Positions 24,397 through 35,519 of a stretch of 64,000 nucleotides of DNA are shown one piece after another. The stretch comes from Drechslerella dactyloides (Eukaryota; Ascomycota; Orbiliomycetes; Orbiliales; Orbiliaceae): positions 3,162,001-3,226,000 of the forward strand of contig JAGTWJ010000002.1 in the NCBI GenBank assembly GCA_020064725.1, in the 5' to 3' direction. The notes below the pieces were generated by a model. It did not search any database, was not told where the DNA came from, and worked only from the letters and a program-made list of their open reading frames with translations. Position 1 is the first letter of the stretch. Each line of letters starts with the position of its first letter. Made by a program: the position numbers and the translations under genes.

Positions 24397-25048
24397 GGAG
24401 TCTGGATCCATTCTTGGTAGCTTTAGGAATTCTCAGTAGACTAGCGGGCAAATAGCTAAATATTTCTATGTATATTTTTTTCATACATGGTGTGATTATC
24501 TGTATGATAAAGTCAAGAAATTTAAGCGTCTCCAGAACTCACCAAGCATGTGTCTACTATAGTATACTAGGCACATATGTGCATATGTGTGTTTTGCGCG
24601 AACACTGGTCTCCCATCGAACACTGTAGGCAGGAGGGCGAGCTTGCGTGGTCCATTATTACCTTATCCAGCGGGCGGTAAATGCAAGAAAACTAGCTCAG
24701 CTGGCCAGAAGACAATCGAGGTGCAAACGTTATATATATTGGCCGGCTCTACTTGATTTTTCCAGAGTCAAATTTAAGTTGGCACACCTCGGCGCACAAA
24801 TTACACCCCTCCCGGATGCATCGACACCTTCACCATCAGTCCTAGAATCAAACACCGACCTTCGCCCACCTCAACTCTACTCCTACAAGCCGGCTCGCGT
24901 TCAGATCTCACACGGCTGGACTAAGCTCTTCTACTTCTGGTCTGCAATCAAATCTTCAGCTCCCCTTCCCCTGGAGCTGAATCTCACGCCATCAACCCAC
25001 TGGTCATCAGCCGAAGGAAGTCCCGCCTAGCCTAACATCTTAGCCGCA

Positions 25049-25990
25049 ATGGATTCGGTTTCCAGCGCACTCAAAGACGACATCTGGAAGCACGTCCACC
25101 GACAGTTTCCCACGCTCCCAGAAGCAGCAAAATCCATGCGAATACCCCTTGGCAGGTCCATCAAGAAGGCATTTCTGTGCTATCTCTTCGACCACGATCT
25201 GGCTTCGGAGCAGGATATCCTGATATGGGACAATGCGGATTGTCTTCTGGAGCCGGAGTACGAGCTTACTAACATATGCATGGGGACCAGTCGCTACGCT
25301 CGGCTCCCTTGCCGGGGCTTGCCGTGCAGCTATGCCTCGGTCAAAATAGACCAGATGTTCACTTCGCCTTCTGCTGTAGCGAGAGGATTTCAAGGCAGGT
25401 CTATCTTTGTCGGCAGGCTCGAATTCGACCAGGATCACCCGGAGGATACCGTCACCGCTATCGCAAACATGCTACGCTACTTTTCACGCCCAGGAGATGC
25501 ACTTCTACACAGCACGCATTCGCACTCATATGCCCAAGTTCAGACTGTTATCGAATACGGTTCTTGCCGGCTTTTTCCCTTTTCCACTTCGGAAACTGAA
25601 TTCGGAGACGGCATTTACTTCACAGATGATATCCCTACCGCGTTGGGCTACGCTACTTTCCGAGTACCGGGCCCTATCTACGTCTATAGCAAACAGGCTG
25701 CATCCGAGGCGAGATCGGGGGTCGTAAAGTATCTCATAGGAAAAGAGTGGGAGGAGATTGTGAAGCGAGGGCTTACGACCGGTGGCTCCAGATATAGGCC
25801 ATTTGAGCGTCAGGATATTTCTCTCGTCGCTGGGCCGATATCTCGAAACCATACTGAAATACAGATGTATCGACAAAAACCACAGCCGTCGGAAGTCATG
25901 CAATATGTTTGGCCATATCATTGCGGGGGCCGTGAATTCGAATCCCATCCATTAGATAAAGCCTTGCTAGGGATTATTTACATTATTTAA
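25049..25990 (+). CDS. Uncharacterised protein with ADP-ribosyltransferase-like motifs
   Basis: Single-exon frame of 313 aa. The start ATG has a good context (GCCGCAATGG) and an in-frame TAG lies 19 bases upstream. Residues 150-213 show the pattern of a PARP/ART fold: ALLHSTHS (His154, like the H-G-T strand), then IEYGSCRLFPFS, then EFGDGIYFTDD (Tyr190), ALGYA and GPIYVY. A downstream acidic position near HTEIQ (residues 268-272) could supply the third member of an H-Y-E type triad. Enzymes with this fold transfer or hydrolyse ADP-ribose from NAD+. The N-terminal 140 residues are unrecognised, and there is no signal peptide or membrane segment. The triad assignment is by eye, so catalytic activity is unproven. 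It stands alone in a gene-poor region. Confidence 0.7.
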   Translation: MDSVSSALKDDIWKHVHRQFPTLPEAAKSMRIPLGRSIKKAFLCYLFDHDLASEQDILIWDNADCLLEPEYELTNICMGTSRYARLPCRGLPCSYASVKIDQMFTSPSAVARGFQGRSIFVGRLEFDQDHPEDTVTAIANMLRYFSRPGDALLHSTHSHSYAQVQTVIEYGSCRLFPFSTSETEFGDGIYFTDDIPTALGYATFRVPGPIYVYSKQAASEARSGVVKYLIGKEWEEIVKRGLTTGGSRYRPFERQDISLVAGPISRNHTEIQMYRQKPQPSEVMQYVWPYHCGGREFESHPLDKALLGIIYII

Positions 25991-28890
25991 AGCTTGCAGG
26001 CTTGCTTTCATTTCTCCTCAAGTTGATCGAGTCGTCGCTTTTACAATATGCCGGGGACACCTTTATCAAGGTCTAGTATAAATCTTTCCACGAGAATGGG
26101 TATCTCTGGATTCAACATCTATCAGAGAGCTTGAAATCCTAGCACATAGTCCTAAGTTCTACGCTATAACGGATCCAAAATTATTCAGTGCACTCGCTCG
26201 TATGATCTCGCTGGCTATAAGCTGGCGTAGCCCACAGCCGTAGTGGAATCATATCATACAAAATGTCAAATGATAGCATTGGAATAAACATAAAGTTAGC
26301 CGGCGGAAGAGATATTAATTACAGCTCATATTTTGCGACAATCAAGCCCTAAATAATTCCCAAAGTCTTGGCTCGAGTCCTGGATACATATTAGAAATAT
26401 TTATGTAGATACGCGTGTACGTCTACGCTCTCGCCATGAAATTAATTCTGCTTCTACCATCAGTGCACTTGGGCAAAGTATGGCAATTTGGTCTACGAGA
26501 TTCGAGACAATTACCGGCGTAGACCGGGAATACCGTCAAATCATGCGTAATGTGCGCTCATATAAAAGCCAAAACGAGTCGACCACAAACACATCATGGA
26601 ATGGTAGTGATTAACATACACTAATATAGCATAACAAGACATCAGGGATAACAAAAAGCCGAGGATGCGCTCGGTAGTTCGATCCCTTGTTGAATGGGGA
26701 ACGTTCAAATCGCTAGGAATTAATGTGTAAATGGCTTGATTGCACGCTCGGGGTTCAGATCGGGTGGTCATGAAGCTGCGTGTTGAAAATTGCAGCATAA
26801 TTTGCGGCCACCTGAATTCCCCCCGGGTATAAATATCTCCCACCAGTACCATTCTGACAACTTTTCTCTTCCTTCCTTCCTTCCTTCCTCCTTTCCTTTC
26901 TTTCTTTCCTGCAGCCCCAACCACCCAGCCATTCGATAGGGATGGCCTTCCCAGTCTAACACTCTCCGACACATAAAGCCTTCAACTTGGTTCAGAACTC
27001 GCACTTACGAGCCAACCTCCAAGAACACCAATCGCGAAGTCAGGCTTTCCTGACACAACAAGAGTAAATGTTTACCATGCCTACATCCTAGCCTCAGTGA
27101 TAACTGTTTCCCACAAGCATGTTTTTCTTGCCAAGCTAACTTCATCTTACAATGAAACAAGGATGTCGAGATTCGAACCACAATCCCCAGCTCCAAGTGT
27201 CTTGAGCGTAGGCGAAGCTCTTGACGAACTCAAAAGCAGAGTATGGAATCAGACACGTGGGGTGTTTCCCCAGATTTCAGGGTAGATAAGGGAGATACCG
27301 ATACCCATGGGCATGTCAATCCAATGGGCTTTCCTTCTATCCTATTACGATTCCGGCGACCTGAGGAAGAGGGGTGCCTCTGGCACAAGAAGGCCTTTTG
27401 AAGAGGCAATACACAATCATCAACCTCTCGTAATCGTAACAGGTTACGAGCCCGGGACTTGGAGGCGGTCTAAGTTCTTCTGCATCAAGGCCTCATCGCA
27501 TCCACCGAGCACTTAGATGCTGACGGGGTCTCCCGAGCAGCTCAGAGGTTGAACGTGCGAGGATTTCACCCTCTTCCCTTCTTTCTGATGGCAAAGACGC
27601 AAAGTATGCCGATTGCGATTTTAGGCAATGTGCGCGCTGATGGCCTATATTGCAGAGCGCTGGATATCGCGCGATTGATATAAGCATGTACATATATATA
27701 TACTCTATCCCCTGACTTCATCGGGGGTAGAAAGAATTCAAGCACTTCATCAGGCTCGACTATCAGGTTATGAGCCCAGATCGAAGTGGATAATGGCTTT
27801 AACTTTGTCTTCATTCGGCACGCCGTGGGCTTTAACACGCTTTGATTATCCCACGGCGTGCTTTTGAGAGGTTCCTACTGAAGCAATTTGTATATAATTC
27901 TCCTGAATTTTGAAGCAGAGATCTAATCACTGTCTCTGGGGCCGGCAAAGAATGCATTGTGTTCCCTCTGGCAATTTGTTTGACAGGGTCAGAAGCCAGG
28001 AATTCACCCCCGATAAGCCTGAAACTAATAGATAAGTTCAACAATTGTTACATAAGAAGTAGCTACTTGTAAGCGATAGAACTATAAAAAGAACGGTCAT
28101 GATCATTATAAATGTAAGGGACCGGCGTTGAGGCACGCGTTGAAATATCGCGGCTCTTGCCAAGATATGCAGTCAAGCTGAACGAGGCAAACCCACAAAC
28201 CTGGAGTCTACAACAGGCCTTGACCTCCAGCTCCCACCACCTAAGCTTAGGCACTTCGGCAGCCCGCGATCAATATCACAATGGCGTATTTTCGGACAGC
28301 TGACGCAGTTGACTATAATGGCCATTCTGTGAAATCCCTGCGACGAGATCATGTCTTGTATGTCGAGTTCCCCGACACCAGGCTAAGCTCACCAGAAGAG
28401 ACGCACGACGCGTTAACGCGTTTCTAACAGACGCCTTGGTAACACTTTCCGCTGGCGATAGCAGATGGCTAATTTAGTCAAAAGCCTGTCGCAGGACCGT
28501 CCGCCAAATACGAAGGAGAGCGTTAGCGCAACAACGATAATGTAGGTACAAATATGCGTAGATACCGTGTAGCTACTCCATTGACGCGGGGAACGACGTT
28601 GGATTTTGGAAATTGCCTTCTGCTATAAATATGGGCATGTGGTTCAGACTCATTCAGCATGTCAACAGTTTGTTGACGCGCGCTATTGGAACGGTAGACG
28701 GGCTCTTAGAACGCGAAGTGGCCCATAGCATTGCTTTCGTAAACATTTTACCTAAGCCTTTGCTTCCGTAGTCTCGTTCCCCTCAATTGTACTAGCACCA
28801 GTAGATCTACCAAGAAAACAGATATCAGTATAGGATGCTAACAGAAATCCACTTATTTATATCATCAGGCATCAGCACATCATATCGTCA
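25991..28890. other. Intergenic region with one possible small gene
   Basis: Includes a TATA-like GGGTATAAATATC at about 26825 followed by a long C/T tract (26867-26910). Between about 27160 and 27516 there are frames with protein-like character, starting MSRFEPQSPAPSVLSVGEAL at 27160. I could not find a splice pattern that joins them, so no CDS is called. The rest looks non-coding. Confidence 0.4.
26867..26910. repeat. CCTT / CTTT pyrimidine microsatellite
   Basis: Tandem CTTC, then CCTT and TTTC units on the plus strand, located just after a TATA-like sequence. Likely a 5'-UTR or promoter pyrimidine tract. Confidence 0.7.
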
Positions 28891-29414
28891 ATGGCACTCA
28901 TACAGAAGACAGAGAATGACATACGAGCAACGATCCAAAACCGGAACGTTATCTTCAGTAGTGACCGAATAAGCCCAATCATGGTCAGTCACACAATTGA
29001 TGGCGAGCTGAAATACGAGGCGCCAACGGACTTCCCCTCAACCGTAAAGCAGTTTCTTCTTATGTCGGGTGGGCTCCCTCGCCACATCTTCCGCAAATTG
29101 ATATGTATTATTCATCCATCTAGCCAAATTTCTCAGACGAGAGCATTTTGCACCTTTTGAAAGAATACGAGCTCAAGGTCGTTCGTTTCGACGACACCAA
29201 CGACATCATGTCGGCGGATTCACAAAACACCGAAATCGTGCAGAATGAGCGACAGATTGCAGAGTATAAATACGATTTCATGCTAGAAATTGCGAACCAT
29301 ATATCCCTGAATGTTACCAAGCTTCGGACTAAGGCTGGGTATAGAGAAGAGAAAGAACTTGCGGGCGTTCGTGATCTCCTGGAGAGAAAAGCAAAGTTCT
29401 TCGATGCCCCATAA
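28891..29414 (+). CDS. Small uncharacterised two-exon protein
   Basis: The model is join(28891-29068, 29137-29414), 151 aa. The 68-nt intron uses a GTGGGC donor and a TTTCTCAG acceptor, giving the smooth join TVKQFLLMS-DESILHLLKEY. The same unusual donor is used in the aminotransferase gene at 52 kb, which supports the choice. An alternative donor, GTAAAG at 29044, pairs with the TAG at 29123 and also keeps frame. The protein begins MALIQKTENDIRATIQNRNV. It has a short FPSTVKQFLL segment followed by a Leu-rich helix and a charged C-terminal helix (REEKELAGVRDLLERKAKFF). It looks cytosolic or nuclear and mostly helical. I do not recognise the family. The gene call itself is moderately supported. 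Confidence 0.5.
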
Positions 29415-29974
29415 AGCACTACGGCGTAGTCATATGCATAGCTACCATTATATAGCGGGCGCTACTTTCATCTCGTATTTAGGAGCCTTGTGTTGAAAGT
29501 AGTATTATCCACATTGCCGGGTAGTCTTGTATTTCGGGCTCCGCGAGTTGCTGGGCAAACCAGTTCGCCGATTCTCCTTTTTGTATTTAGGCGTCTATGC
29601 TTCCCCATTTACAGTCTAGTGTTTCCTGATAAAATCTAGAATACGAGGTTGATAGTCAGGCTAGCGAGTTGATAATGTGTATATAAGTAAAATCTCTCCG
29701 CGTCTTAGTTGCACCTTTAGCTCTGCGGGATATCGCAATGACACACTCTATTCTATTGTCCCTATAGATTTGGCTTGCGAGACCACCTCGTCATGTGAAA
29801 GCGACAGATAATTATATATTTTCAAAATCTCTGCTGCTATATTACCCGGCAACAATATTGCCATACCGACAGCGCCATCCATACACACCGTGCACAAATA
29901 CAGAGATAAACCACATGATACAGATATATATAGAATACAAAACACGGACGTAAAATACCACGAAGAATCCTTCC
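29415..29974. other. Intergenic, convergent gene ends
   Basis: 3' flanks of the 28891 gene (plus) and the lipoxygenase (minus). AT-rich, with nothing else seen. Confidence 0.5.
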
Positions 29975-31925
29975 TTATATCGTCAAGCTCCATGGCGCGA
30001 CATCCGGGTCCAGCGCCTGCCACACGAACGGCATACCCTGACTCAATCCCCGAGCATCAAACGTCCGCGCTTTAACAACTGCACTGCGCGCCCGCATCGC
30101 AGCTACGAACCACTGGTTCGCCCTCCGCGTCGGTTCGTTGAGACGGCTAAGAAGGTCCGCATCATCAAACATGTGCACGAGCGAACGAGAGGTCCCCGCG
30201 AGCAACGGCCGCGCAAAATTGGCCTGGCTCTGGAGCATCTTGACGCATTGCGCCGGTGGCGGGAGGAATTTGGCGAGATCCTCCGCTTTCACGCCCTTTC
30301 TCCTGGGAATCGGCCGGTAGAGTGCTGACGGGTTGAAGGGTAGTGAGCCCGCGCCAGTGATGAGCTGGTTGGTGTTGACGGCATGGTGGGAAGATGAAAC
30401 GAGATGTGCCACGTGCGTGAGGAGAAGGACTAGCTCTTTGCGTGACTTCAATCGCCTGGGGAAGTTGATGGCGCGAGCAGGGCCATTAGCTTCGGCGATC
30501 CAGGCTCGCAGCTCTGGATCATTCGCAACGGCGCCATCGCTGGAGTAGTACGAGTTGACGAAGGCGGTCATGAATTTTGCGATGGCATTATAGATGACGA
30601 GGGCGTCTTCGTGGAACGGGAAGTTTTTCAGAGGAGGGCCGACTCGCGAATCGATTAGTCCACGCCTACGCAGGTTGGTGAGGAAGTAGTTGTTCTGTAC
30701 GTCGCCAGCATATCCACTTGAGTACAGCTTCTCTGCGAAGACGGCAGCAGAGGAACCCCTCCATCCGAAGAACTGGTCAACAGTGCCGTTGGGGCGGAAT
30801 AGGATCGCTAGGGCAAGAGGACGAACGCCGAATGCGCCAAACATCACTTGAAAGGCGAGTTAGCTTTTCATAAAATCCGTAAGGTAGAGACCGTAAGGTA
30901 GAGACCGTAGATGGCGGCTAACTTACATCTTTTGAGGATGGCCAAGACAGGGTGATCGTCGCTCAGGGTTCGGATGGCAGCTTGATACATCACCTCCGTG
31001 ACGTAGTGGGTGTTCGCCAGGTGATGGAACTGGCCGTGAAAGAAGTCGTTGACGTTAAACATCATTTTTGCGAGCAGCCAGTCGCTGGGCTTGTCCGCCG
31101 GCGTATAGATCAGGTTTCTGCCAACGTTCGTGCGGATCGCTAGTGGCAAGAGTCGGCCAGAGGACGGTGAGATATAGAAATACGCGTCGCAGGCGGCGGC
31201 ATAATGGACGGTAGGTTGTAACATCTTCTGGTTACGGTGATCCGCATAGAAGAGGGAGCCGCATGCTAATAACTCGCGCAAGTTCTTCCCACCAGTAATT
31301 TTGCAGATCGTAGCATCGTCAACATTGAACGGTAGCTTGTCGTGTTTAGGGATAAGACGCCGGATAACGTATGGATTGAATGATAGGCGTTCCATCGAGA
31401 ATGTCAAATCTTGGGTGTAGTTATCGAGCATCCCGGGGTAAACACCTGTTGGGTGCAAGCTATTTTGCCATTGATCATCATAGAGCTTTTTATAGTCGTC
31501 TAGTGTCCTGAAGTTCTCGGCCTGCAGTATGTTAGCTAAATTTTGATGAAACAATTCGCCCAACGGCTGCGACTCGATACAATACATACAGTTTCTGGAA
31601 AAGCCGCCGAGGCTTTTATGACATCCGGCGTCTCGTTTGCGACCTGCGCACCAAGCTCAGAATTCACGATTACTGAGTCCGCCGCGACCAATGCAACCCC
31701 AGCCAGGCCACCCGGTGAGGACGGCCCCCCGCCAATGCCATTTGCATATGTAAATTGAGTCCGTTTCACCTCTATAGCTTCCTTTCGCGCTATATCCGAC
31801 TGTGCATTACCAGGCAGAGAATAAGGAGTTGCGCGACGCTCAAGGTTTCCATTTGGCTCCGACGGTATCGAGGCAGGGGATGCAGCCGCAGAAGCAGCCA
31901 GCAGAAAAATGCTCAACCGCCACAT
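29975..31925 (-). CDS. Secreted fungal lipoxygenase
   Basis: The model is complement(join(29975-30846, 30927-31521, 31590-31925)), 600 aa. The introns (GTATGT...TGCAG and GTAAGT...TCAAG) keep phase exactly. The N-terminus is a signal peptide (MWRLSIFLLAASAAASPAS) with a propeptide-like region containing ERR. The lipoxygenase domain starts about residue 113. Metal ligands visible are His279 and His284 (HLANTH), His464 and Asn468 (HHAVNTN), and the C-terminal Ile600 (PWSLTI), whose carboxylate completes the coordination. Such enzymes insert O2 into polyunsaturated fatty acids such as linoleic acid to give hydroperoxides (oxylipin metabolism). The closest architecture is the secreted fungal Mn/Fe lipoxygenases of about 600-620 aa. 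Manganese forms usually end in Val and iron forms in Ile, so the metal is open. Intron 2 carries a 14-bp tandem duplication. No sign of inactivation. Confidence 0.93.
30886..30920. repeat. Short tandem duplication in lipoxygenase intron 2
   Basis: CCGTAAGGTAGAGA occurs twice head-to-tail, followed by CCGTAG. Because the second half of the minus-strand intron contains it, it lengthens the intron without touching splice sites. Confidence 0.8.
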
Positions 31926-34022
31926 TGTTAGCAGTTGGTCCGCTATATAAACGATAGTGAATTCAGAGGTGAATCAGGTGAAAATACCGAATCGCGGTCT
32001 TCACATCATTTCAAGGTTGGCAAGGGACAGGAAGTCTGGTTCCTTTTAAAAGGATTCGAGTCTGCCGGCGCGCTGGACCAGGCCTAGGCCAGCCAAGTTT
32101 GACAGTCACCATGCCGCCTCGTTCGAATTGCCGAATTTCTCGTCCAGTATCCGCGCACGGAGTGCAAGGCTGCTTGCTAATTTAGGCTTCCAGGGATAAT
32201 ATAGATCGGTGGGTACTACCGTCTTCACGTTGTTAGCGGCTGACAATTTCGTGTTCGAAGACACCACTCATCTCACGAGTAGGTTGCAGGATGATGTATT
32301 TGGTCGAGCCAGGGTCACCCAAGATCCCGTGGCTTAGCGAATGAACATGGAGTTTTGCGCGGGCTGTGGGTCTGACCTAGCTGGCTGAAAGGGCTGGCTT
32401 TTCAAAGCTAAAGGCGCGACGGCGGTGATCGTGGAGAAAACGGCAATGAGAGCTCGTAATACCTTGTCCATATGCAGTGGAATTTGCACATTCGTTCGTC
32501 CAGCCAAGGCCCTGCTGTTTGCGCCGGGAATAATCTCAAACATAATTTATTTGTTCAGAGTATAATCCAGCTAACTGGTTGCAGAATACCTGGCGGCGGT
32601 TCGGTATAGTGAAATCGCAGAGCTCCGAGAGTCCGAGCGAATTCCGAACCTCGAAACCAAATCGCGGAGGTGCAACAGCTGGGTGCAGACTAGTATACTA
32701 TCCAATATTTGATCACCTGGCTCGCAGCTTGGAAAATGGGATGTGGCGTACAGGAATGTGCTCACATGGAGCTGTAATATCTAAGCGATTATTATTAGCA
32801 GCATACTCGGTGTGTTATAATATCGATCACAGTAATCTCGAAGGAATCGAAGGGGAATTACATAATTTGGCTGCAGGAACCTATACATTTCCCCGCGTCC
32901 TCATTCGATGGCGGTTTCTACTGCCAATCGTTTCCCGCATCGCTCGTGCGGCCCAAAGGGCAACTGCGCCACCAACGGGCCCACAACGGCGCTCTCGGCC
33001 AATCGCACACGATATCGGTTGCTGCCATGCCTTCGTTCTTCCTCGGCGGGCTGATAACTCGAGTACTCGAGCATTCCGAACGACTTGCATATATCAAGGT
33101 AGATTCGCCCAGCATCAAGCCTAGCCCTATGGCTTTTGGCAGAACGATCAGCGATGACATGGCCGCGCCGGATTGGAGAGCAAGGCGGCTCGCACCCTCA
33201 GCCGCACATCGAATCAGAATGGATTGGCCTGCGACTATCCTAATGCGACACGTCGCGGGCAAGAGCTTGAAGCTGAATTTTCGCAGTCGCGTGCGCCTTC
33301 CTTTCCGGCGCCGAGTAGTCCTGAGATCTCGGCGCGCAGAAGAGCGTGGGCATTGGGTGTTTGGCTGCCGGGGTGGCCATCGGACGAGAGTTGAAGCTAA
33401 AGTTCGACTCCGGCAGACGGTCAAGTTACACAGACCTCTTGGCGGACGGGGGTCGAGCGCGCCCATTGACACGACTGCGAACGACGCAGAACAGCGATAT
33501 CGCAAATTTCCCCCGGCTCTTTCGAAACAATCACACCTGTCGAACGGAGATGTAGCTAGCTATATATAGGATCGGGTCACGAATTCTGGGATCGAGATTT
33601 GGAAGACTGGTTACGTTGGTGTCGAGGGCCATGTGTCGCTCCATAACTTAACCAGAAGCTGGACCCAGACGCGGCAGTTGGAATGAAGACAGCGTGCTCC
33701 AAACTAGGTTATCCACTTATCTGACCGTGATATCTCTCGCGACAAGGGTTCGAGAATGATGTCTCTGATGCTTTCGTCAAGTCCATGCGGACGGTGTCGA
33801 CGGCTGCAAGCGCAAATACCTGGTAACTTTAAGCGATGCCGCACAAGCGGAACCGTTTTCCTCTCGCAGCGGCCGCCGCACCGAAATTTTGCAGTTTGCA
33901 ACAAACCCCAGCGCAAACGACCACCCTCGAAACCGTTATCTCCAAGTAAACACTATCTCCACGCAAACGAAGTCTGTCGTTGAATCTTGCGCCTATAACT
34001 GCTACTCAGATATTGTCTCACA
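31926..34022. other. Intergenic, possible relic between 32.9 and 33.6 kb
   Basis: Between 32918 and 33569 both strands stay open for about 200 codons in a GC-rich block. Neither translation resembles a known family; both are Arg/Ser/Pro-rich with no domain. The block could be a decayed gene. The remaining DNA shows nothing I can name. Confidence 0.4.
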
Positions 34023-35356
34023 ATGGCAGACTACGATAGCGACGAGGATGTCGCCGACCTCGAATACACGACCACCTCCACACTCCTAGGCTATGCCGAA
34101 CCCACCTCGTCCGATGACACCATCAGCCACCTCGGAGGTACTCCTGTTTGTACCACGCCCCCTAACTCCATCATCTTGATACCTGCCGGTGATGTTCTGA
34201 CATAGTTGGTGCAAGCTAGACATGGTTGGATGGCCCAATGGACGCGCGACTGGCGAAATGCCTATCCTGCAATAACCTGATGCCGCTGCTCCTACAGCTT
34301 GACGGCAATCTACCAGACTCGCCATACCACACGCGCATGCTGTACCTGTTCGGCTGTCGCGCGAAGCCATGTCGCAAGCAGCGGGGCAGCATTCGGGCGA
34401 TTCGTGGCGTTAAAGCTACCAGCCTCGCAGTTACTCCGCCGGCGAAACCAGCAGCGAAAGTCGAGGAACCAAAGGTGGTGGTGGAGGAGGAGAAGCCCAA
34501 GCAGAGTAACATGGGGGATATGATATTTGGCGGTTCTGCCTCCGGCACACCAACAAATCCATTCGCTGCTCCCACCTCACAATCGAACCCATTCGCCAAG
34601 CCAAATTCAAATCCATTCGCGAAGGACGAGCTATCCTCACTTACGAGATCTTTCGCCGCCGTCGCATCGATATCAGCCGACACAAAGCCTGCGCCAAAAT
34701 CCAAGACCGACACGGCAGATTCCCCATCGTCACTCATCGGGCCACCCTCGCCATGGCCGCCGTCTACAGAACTTCCACAGTACCCAGCCTTCTACTTGGA
34801 CGCCAGCTACGAAGAACTCGAACCCGATGCACTAACCTTACAATCCCAAAAGCTCGCCCAAACGATTCAAATGGATACCTCCGACGACCTCGACGACGAC
34901 GTTCCCACAACTTCCAGAAAGGGCTCCGCTGCCGCCTCATCTTCTAAAGCATCCAAAGAAAAAGAATTCGAATCATCCATGAATGCCACATTCCTACACT
35001 TCCAACGGATCGCCTCTCAGAACCCTGATCAGGTCCTCCGCTACGAACGTCGCGGCACCCCACTCTTGTACTCCCGCGATGACGCCATCGGCAAATTGTT
35101 GACGAGTAACAAGAATGGGGATATCTCACTGACGCGAACGCCGCGGTGCACGCATTGCGGCGCTGGACGGTGCTTCGAGGTGCAGCTTATGCCGCATGCG
35201 ATCTCGGTATTGGAAGGGGAAAACACGGCGTTCGATGAAGGGATGGTATGGGGGACGATTATCGTGGGAACGTGTGACGCTGACTGCGCGCTTGCAGGCA
35301 GCGAGAAGGGAAGGTACATCGAAGAGTGGGTGGGTGTGCAATGGGAGACGGACTGA
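34023..35356 (+). CDS. TSR4: PDCD2/Tsr4-family 40S ribosome assembly factor
   Basis: The model is join(34023-34145, 34220-35356), 419 aa. The 74-nt intron begins GTTTGT and ends GCTAG. This donor, not the nearer GTACTC, is the one that rebuilds the conserved LGG-TP-TWLDG motif across the junction. The N-terminal half carries the LLGYAEP and LGGTPTWLDG signatures and a zinc-binding CLSCNNLMPLLLQL...GCRAKPCRKQRGSIRAIRG block. A long low-complexity linker with NPF repeats follows. The C-terminal PDCD2_C domain (about residues 290-419) includes QVLRYERRGTPLL, CTHCGAGRCFEVQLMP and a final EEWVGVQWETD. In yeast, Tsr4 is a dedicated cytoplasmic chaperone of Rps2 (uS5) needed for 20S pre-rRNA processing. 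The gene converges on ALG12 with 163 bp between stops. Confidence 0.92.
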
Positions 35357-35519
35357 TGCATTCCTAGTTATCTCGAGTTTATGAATCGCGATGACTGCGG
35401 CGTAGCAGATATATAGACAACCGTCGAAATACTCTTATAATGATACCAATTCCAGCCCTTTCGCCTGAGATGCGAATCTATAGAAAACTAACTAATATCG
35501 CTGCAGGTAATGTCCAGAC

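Larger units (their letters stand above)
17845..25048. other. 7-kb gene-poor, repeat-bearing region
   Basis: No protein family is recognisable. The longest ORF (about 221 codons near 20890-21555) runs through LTR-like and MITE-like sequence and has no protein-like character. The region contains a half MITE (20894), two related LTR-like blocks (21361-21810), a short fold-back element (24353) and AT-rich DNA from 23.1 to 24.5 kb. Confidence 0.55.

Noticed and set aside
27118..27180. GGTTCGAATC on the minus strand resembling a tRNA B-box
   Set aside because: The flanking bases do not form a T-stem and no A-box is present.
32918..33569. Overlapping 195-207-codon ORFs on both strands
   Set aside because: Neither translation resembles a family. 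Mentioned only as a possible relic.
34216..34737. 173-codon minus-strand ORF
   Set aside because: Antisense shadow of the TSR4 exon 2.
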